A stretch of 64,000 nucleotides of DNA from Solibacillus sp. FSL H8-0523. Lineage in GTDB: Bacteria > Bacillota > Bacilli > Bacillales_A > Planococcaceae. Numbering within the stretch: the stretch's first letter is position 1; every line of letters begins with the position of its first letter. The notes beneath the pieces are model-generated. The model worked only from the letters and a program-made list of their open reading frames with translations, was not told where the DNA came from and searched no databases. The stretch is taken from NCBI RefSeq assembly GCF_038051985.1, contig NZ_CP150291.1, positions 2,170,001-2,234,000 on the forward strand. The letters are read 5' to 3'. This document shows, one piece after another, positions 61,371 to 64,000 of this stretch. The position numbers and the translations under genes are program-made.

Positions 61371-62819
61371 TTAAAAATGATAGTCTTCGATGTTCTTCAC
61401 TTTTTGTGCGATTAAACTAACGACAACGAATGTTATAAGTGAAGCGATGATCGGAATGGTTACCGAGTGCATACCAAAAACATTTGTATGGAATTCGTAA
61501 ATATACATATACAAACCAATACCAACAATCATCGAGCTAATTGAACCGTATTTGTTGGCTTTTTTCCAGTATAAACCGAATACCACACTCCATAAGAACG
61601 CGGATTCTAAGCCACCAAAAGCGAATAAATTTAGCATAATGAGTAGCTCTGGTGGGTTTACTGCAAATAACACAACCGCAATTCCGATAATAGTAGTGAC
61701 CCAGAAACTACGCGTTTTAATTTGCTTGTCCGAAGCTTTTGGATTGATATAGTTTAAGTAAATATCTTTTACTACCGTAGAACTTACTAAAATGAGTAGC
61801 GCGTTCACCGTCGACATAATCGCGGCCATTGGAGCAGCTAACACAATCCCCGCAAGCACAGGAGGAAGAACTTCTAGCGTTAACATCGGCATCACTTTAT
61901 CGCCGATTTCAATACCAGGCATAACTGGTCGTGCAAACACACCGATTAAATGCATCCCAAACATAATTGTCCCAATACTGATTGTTCCGATTAAAATGGC
62001 ACGGTGTAAGCTTTTTGAATCCTTATAGCTCATCGCACGTACGGCAATTTGTGGTAAGCCGATTACCCCTAAACCGATTAAAATCCAAAATGTTGATACG
62101 TAAAGCGGTGTTAAACTTTCATCTGCACCAAACGGCGACACTAAATTCGGATTTTCAGCTACTAGGCCTTGCATGATATTATCCACGCCACCACCTGCAA
62201 TAACTGTGGCAACTAGTAAAACAACCGTACCGATCATCATAATCGAACCTTGAAGCGCATCTGTTAACGCAACGGCGCGGAAACCACCAATGACCACATA
62301 AATTAGTACTGATGCTGCAAAAATCACTAAAGCTGTCGTATATGAAAGTCCCGTTAATGATTCTATTAAACGTGCGCCACCTACCCACTGTGCCGTCATC
62401 GAAGCAAATAAGAAAATCAAAATACTAATTGCTGAAATAATAACGATTGTATGGCTGTCATAGCGCTTCTTTAAAAAGTCGATTAAGGTAATCGCTTCAA
62501 TCCGGCGTGCAACAATCGCGAACTTTTTCCCGAGTACCATTAATACAAAGTAACCCGCTGGTAGCTGTGCCATTGCAAGGAGCACCCAGCCTAAGCCGGT
62601 ATTATACGCAACCCCTGGACCACCGATGAAGCTTGATGCACTCCCATACGTTGCCATCATCGTCATCGCGAGTAGGAAGCCACCCATTTCACGTCCGCCT
62701 AAAAAGTATTCCTGTAAAAATGACTTCGAATTGACCACTTGGCGATTTGCCCAAATTCCAATTCCGAAGATAATGATTAAAAATACGAATAACGGTACAA
62801 TTACGGACCAATGAATCAT
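61371..62819 (-). CDS. panF: sodium/pantothenate symporter
   Basis: A 482-residue sodium:solute symporter with about thirteen membrane segments. YFLGGREMGGFLLAMTMMATYGSASSFIGGPG and LPQIAVRAMSYKDSKSLHRA are typical of PanF. It imports pantothenate with Na+. It overlaps yhdT by 4 bases, an arrangement found for panF in other bacteria. Confidence 0.93.
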   Translation of the reverse strand: MIHWSVIVPLFVFLIIIFGIGIWANRQVVNSKSFLQEYFLGGREMGGFLLAMTMMATYGSASSFIGGPGVAYNTGLGWVLLAMAQLPAGYFVLMVLGKKFAIVARRIEAITLIDFLKKRYDSHTIVIISAISILIFLFASMTAQWVGGARLIESLTGLSYTTALVIFAASVLIYVVIGGFRAVALTDALQGSIMMIGTVVLLVATVIAGGGVDNIMQGLVAENPNLVSPFGADESLTPLYVSTFWILIGLGVIGLPQIAVRAMSYKDSKSLHRAILIGTISIGTIMFGMHLIGVFARPVMPGIEIGDKVMPMLTLEVLPPVLAGIVLAAPMAAIMSTVNALLILVSSTVVKDIYLNYINPKASDKQIKTRSFWVTTIIGIAVVLFAVNPPELLIMLNLFAFGGLESAFLWSVVFGLYWKKANKYGSISSMIVGIGLYMYIYEFHTNVFGMHSVTIPIIASLITFVVVSLIAQKVKNIEDYHF

Positions 62820-63079
62820 CGCTCTTCTTCCTCCTCATCTAACGGAATGTCTTTGAAGAAAAGCTTCATCGCGAGCCAAATGCACACAATCATAAAGATT
62901 GTGCCTACAATACAACTATAGAAAAACCACGCTGGGAATCCAAAGACGTACTTGTATTCCGTCGGGTCACCCGAGCCTAGCCCATAGGCAAAGCCGTACC
63001 AAATCGCAAAGTTCATTACAACTAACACCACACCAATGAGTGCTTCTTTATGTGCGATTTTAAAACGCTTATCATGCAT
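62816..63079 (-). CDS. yhdT: YhdT-family protein
   Basis: An 87-residue membrane protein with two hydrophobic segments (about 16-35 and 50-75) and a Glu-rich C-terminus, of the YhdT/DUF997 family, which is regularly next to panF. The start at 63079 fits AAAGGATGA; an earlier ATG at 63088 is too close to it. Confidence 0.88.
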   Translation of the reverse strand: MHDKRFKIAHKEALIGVVLVVMNFAIWYGFAYGLGSGDPTEYKYVFGFPAWFFYSCIVGTIFMIVCIWLAMKLFFKDIPLDEEEEER

Positions 63080-63183
63080 GTTATTCATCCTTTCTTAGTG
63101 AGTAGTATGTTTAGAAAATATCCTTTTCTATCATACGTGCGAAAGGCTAGAAAGAAAAGACTTTCTCGATAGATTTATAGAAC
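63080..63183. other. short intergenic stretch upstream of yhdT
   Basis: AT-rich, presumably with the yhdT-panF promoter. No clear boxes could be assigned. Confidence 0.35.
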
Positions 63184-63297
63184 AAAAGCGCTAAAGCACC
63201 CGTTTATCCCCGCCAGACGTTGGAGTGCAAAAGTAAACGGTCTACCACTTTTGCAGGAGGGTTCGAAACGGGCTGGCACTTTAGCCAAGACGTAGAC
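63184..63297 (+). repeat. dispersed GCGCTAAAG repeat, copy C
   Basis: Starts AAAAGCGCTAAAGCACCCG and ends GGGCTGGCACTTTAGCCAAGACG, matching copies A and B at the ends with a variable middle. The middle carries an inverted pair TGCAAAAGT/ACTTTTGCA (about 63227-63254). Confidence 0.75.
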
Positions 63298-63351
63298 AAA
63301 ACTTTATGTAAAGTAGCCACCATGTGATATTTTATAATTTCCTTAAAAATG

Positions 63352-63390
63352 AAAAAACCGCCGTCTCACAACGTAGACGGCGATCATTTT
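63352..63390 (-). terminator. intrinsic terminator of ddh
   Basis: CGCCGTCT pairs with AGACGGCG around an 8-base loop, with TTTTTT on the minus strand. Confidence 0.88.
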
Positions 63391-63395
63391 ACAGC

Positions 63396-64000
63396 TTATA
63401 ACAATTCCTTACGTAACTCCGCTGCTGACTTTGGTGAAAGTAAGCCAAACGGAATATCAAACACCGTCTTCGCTCCTTTTTCCCCTTTTTGCGCTAATTT
63501 ATGCGCAGCACGAGCATACGCCACTAACACACTTGATGTGAACATCGGATTGGACTCTAATTTTAATGAAAACTCTAAAATTTGCTTGTCTTGTTCGCCT
63601 GATTCACCTGAACGAATAACAAAACCGCCATGTGGCATACCTTGATGATTCGTAGTGAAATCTTCTTCTGTAATGAAATTCACTGTTGTATCGTAATCGG
63701 CAAAGTAGTTTGGCATCTCTTTAATTTCTTTTTCAATGGCCGCTTTATCCGCTCCTTGCTCTAGTACAACGTAGCATTCACGCGCATGCTTTTCACGCGT
63801 AGTAAGCTCTGGGTTTTCCCCATTACGTACACGGTCAACCGCTGTTTTAATTGGCAATGTATACTGCACTGCTTTTTTAACGCCTACGATGCGACGTACA
63901 GCATCTGAGTGACCCTGGCTTAAGCCGTCACCCCAAAATGTATATGTATTCCCTACTGGAAGAACGGCTTCACCAAGTAAACGATTTAATGAGAATAAGC
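63396..64000 (-). CDS. ddh: meso-diaminopimelate D-dehydrogenase, 5' end beyond window
   Basis: The C-terminal 200 or so residues of an oxidoreductase; the frame is open at the right edge. TFWGDGLSQGHSDAVRRIVGVK and the later HGGFVIRSGESGE segment are typical of meso-DAP dehydrogenase, which makes DAP directly from tetrahydrodipicolinate for lysine and spore wall synthesis. Such enzymes are known from Lysinibacillus and Ureibacillus. Confidence 0.9.
   Translation of the reverse strand, partial: LFSLNRLLGEAVLPVGNTYTFWGDGLSQGHSDAVRRIVGVKKAVQYTLPIKTAVDRVRNGENPELTTREKHARECYVVLEQGADKAAIEKEIKEMPNYFADYDTTVNFITEEDFTTNHQGMPHGGFVIRSGESGEQDKQILEFSLKLESNPMFTSSVLVAYARAAHKLAQKGEKGAKTVFDIPFGLLSPKSAAELRKELL

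Overview
The window looks like chromosomal DNA of a low-GC, endospore-forming Bacillota of the Caryophanaceae/Planococcaceae, probably close to Solibacillus or Lysinibacillus. This is inferred from a complete gerA-type receptor operon, spore-lytic LysM enzymes (one resembling endopeptidase I of Lysinibacillus sphaericus), a YjcZ sporulation peptide, an S-box riboswitch, strong GGAGG ribosome-binding sites, GTG/TTG starts and meso-diaminopimelate dehydrogenase. I see no rRNA, tRNA, CRISPR array, phage or intact insertion sequence.

Layout. 1-11547 (minus): an eight-gene operon coding for an exported 793-residue protein, an ABC ATPase and permease, a glutamine/serine-rich membrane protein, a MoxR AAA+ ATPase, a DUF58 protein and two von Willebrand A membrane proteins, the last cut by the window edge. 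11548-12370: gene-free, with a large palindromic repeat. 12371-16773: parE-parC. 17161-19933: plsY, a HesB-like protein, a YczE-type membrane protein and a YlmA-like ATPase. 20263-21445: metA under a SAM-I riboswitch. 21459-25957: a large SF1 helicase with a small unknown partner. 26060-33208: small genes, including a thioesterase, DUF4375-like and YxiJ-like proteins, an ECF sigma/DUF4179 pair, a ClbS/DfsB protein, a lipoprotein nuclease and a YvbH protein; two of these genes share a duplicated promoter.

33368-39435: tiny membrane ORFs, an S41-like protein, YjcZ, a cysE fragment, cysE, and a MerR-controlled ABC exporter. 39574-47162 is a spore island: gamma-D-glutamyl endopeptidase, four small polar proteins, a SleL-like GH18 enzyme and gerA-gerB-gerC. 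The GH18 gene and gerC both appear to lack a canonical start codon. 47252-48486: a Gsp26-like protein and two doubtful short genes. 48601-52602: a SwrC-type RND transporter with a divergent TetR regulator. 52643-56095: a hydrolase, a DMT transporter, and a TetR/SDR divergent pair around a palindromic operator. 56447-61259: a GIY-YIG protein, an unknown protein, a nucleotidase, and a ribA-ribD-FAD monooxygenase operon without an FMN riboswitch. 61371-64000: yhdT-panF and the C-terminal part of ddh.

Three copies of one intergenic repeat (near 17.8, 20.2 and 63.2 kb) carry GCGCTAAAG-type ends. Most transcription units end in clear intrinsic terminators. The points most worth a second look are the non-canonical starts, the duplicated promoter block, the truncated cysE copy, the helicase pair, the MoxR/ABC operon and the monooxygenase inside the riboflavin operon.
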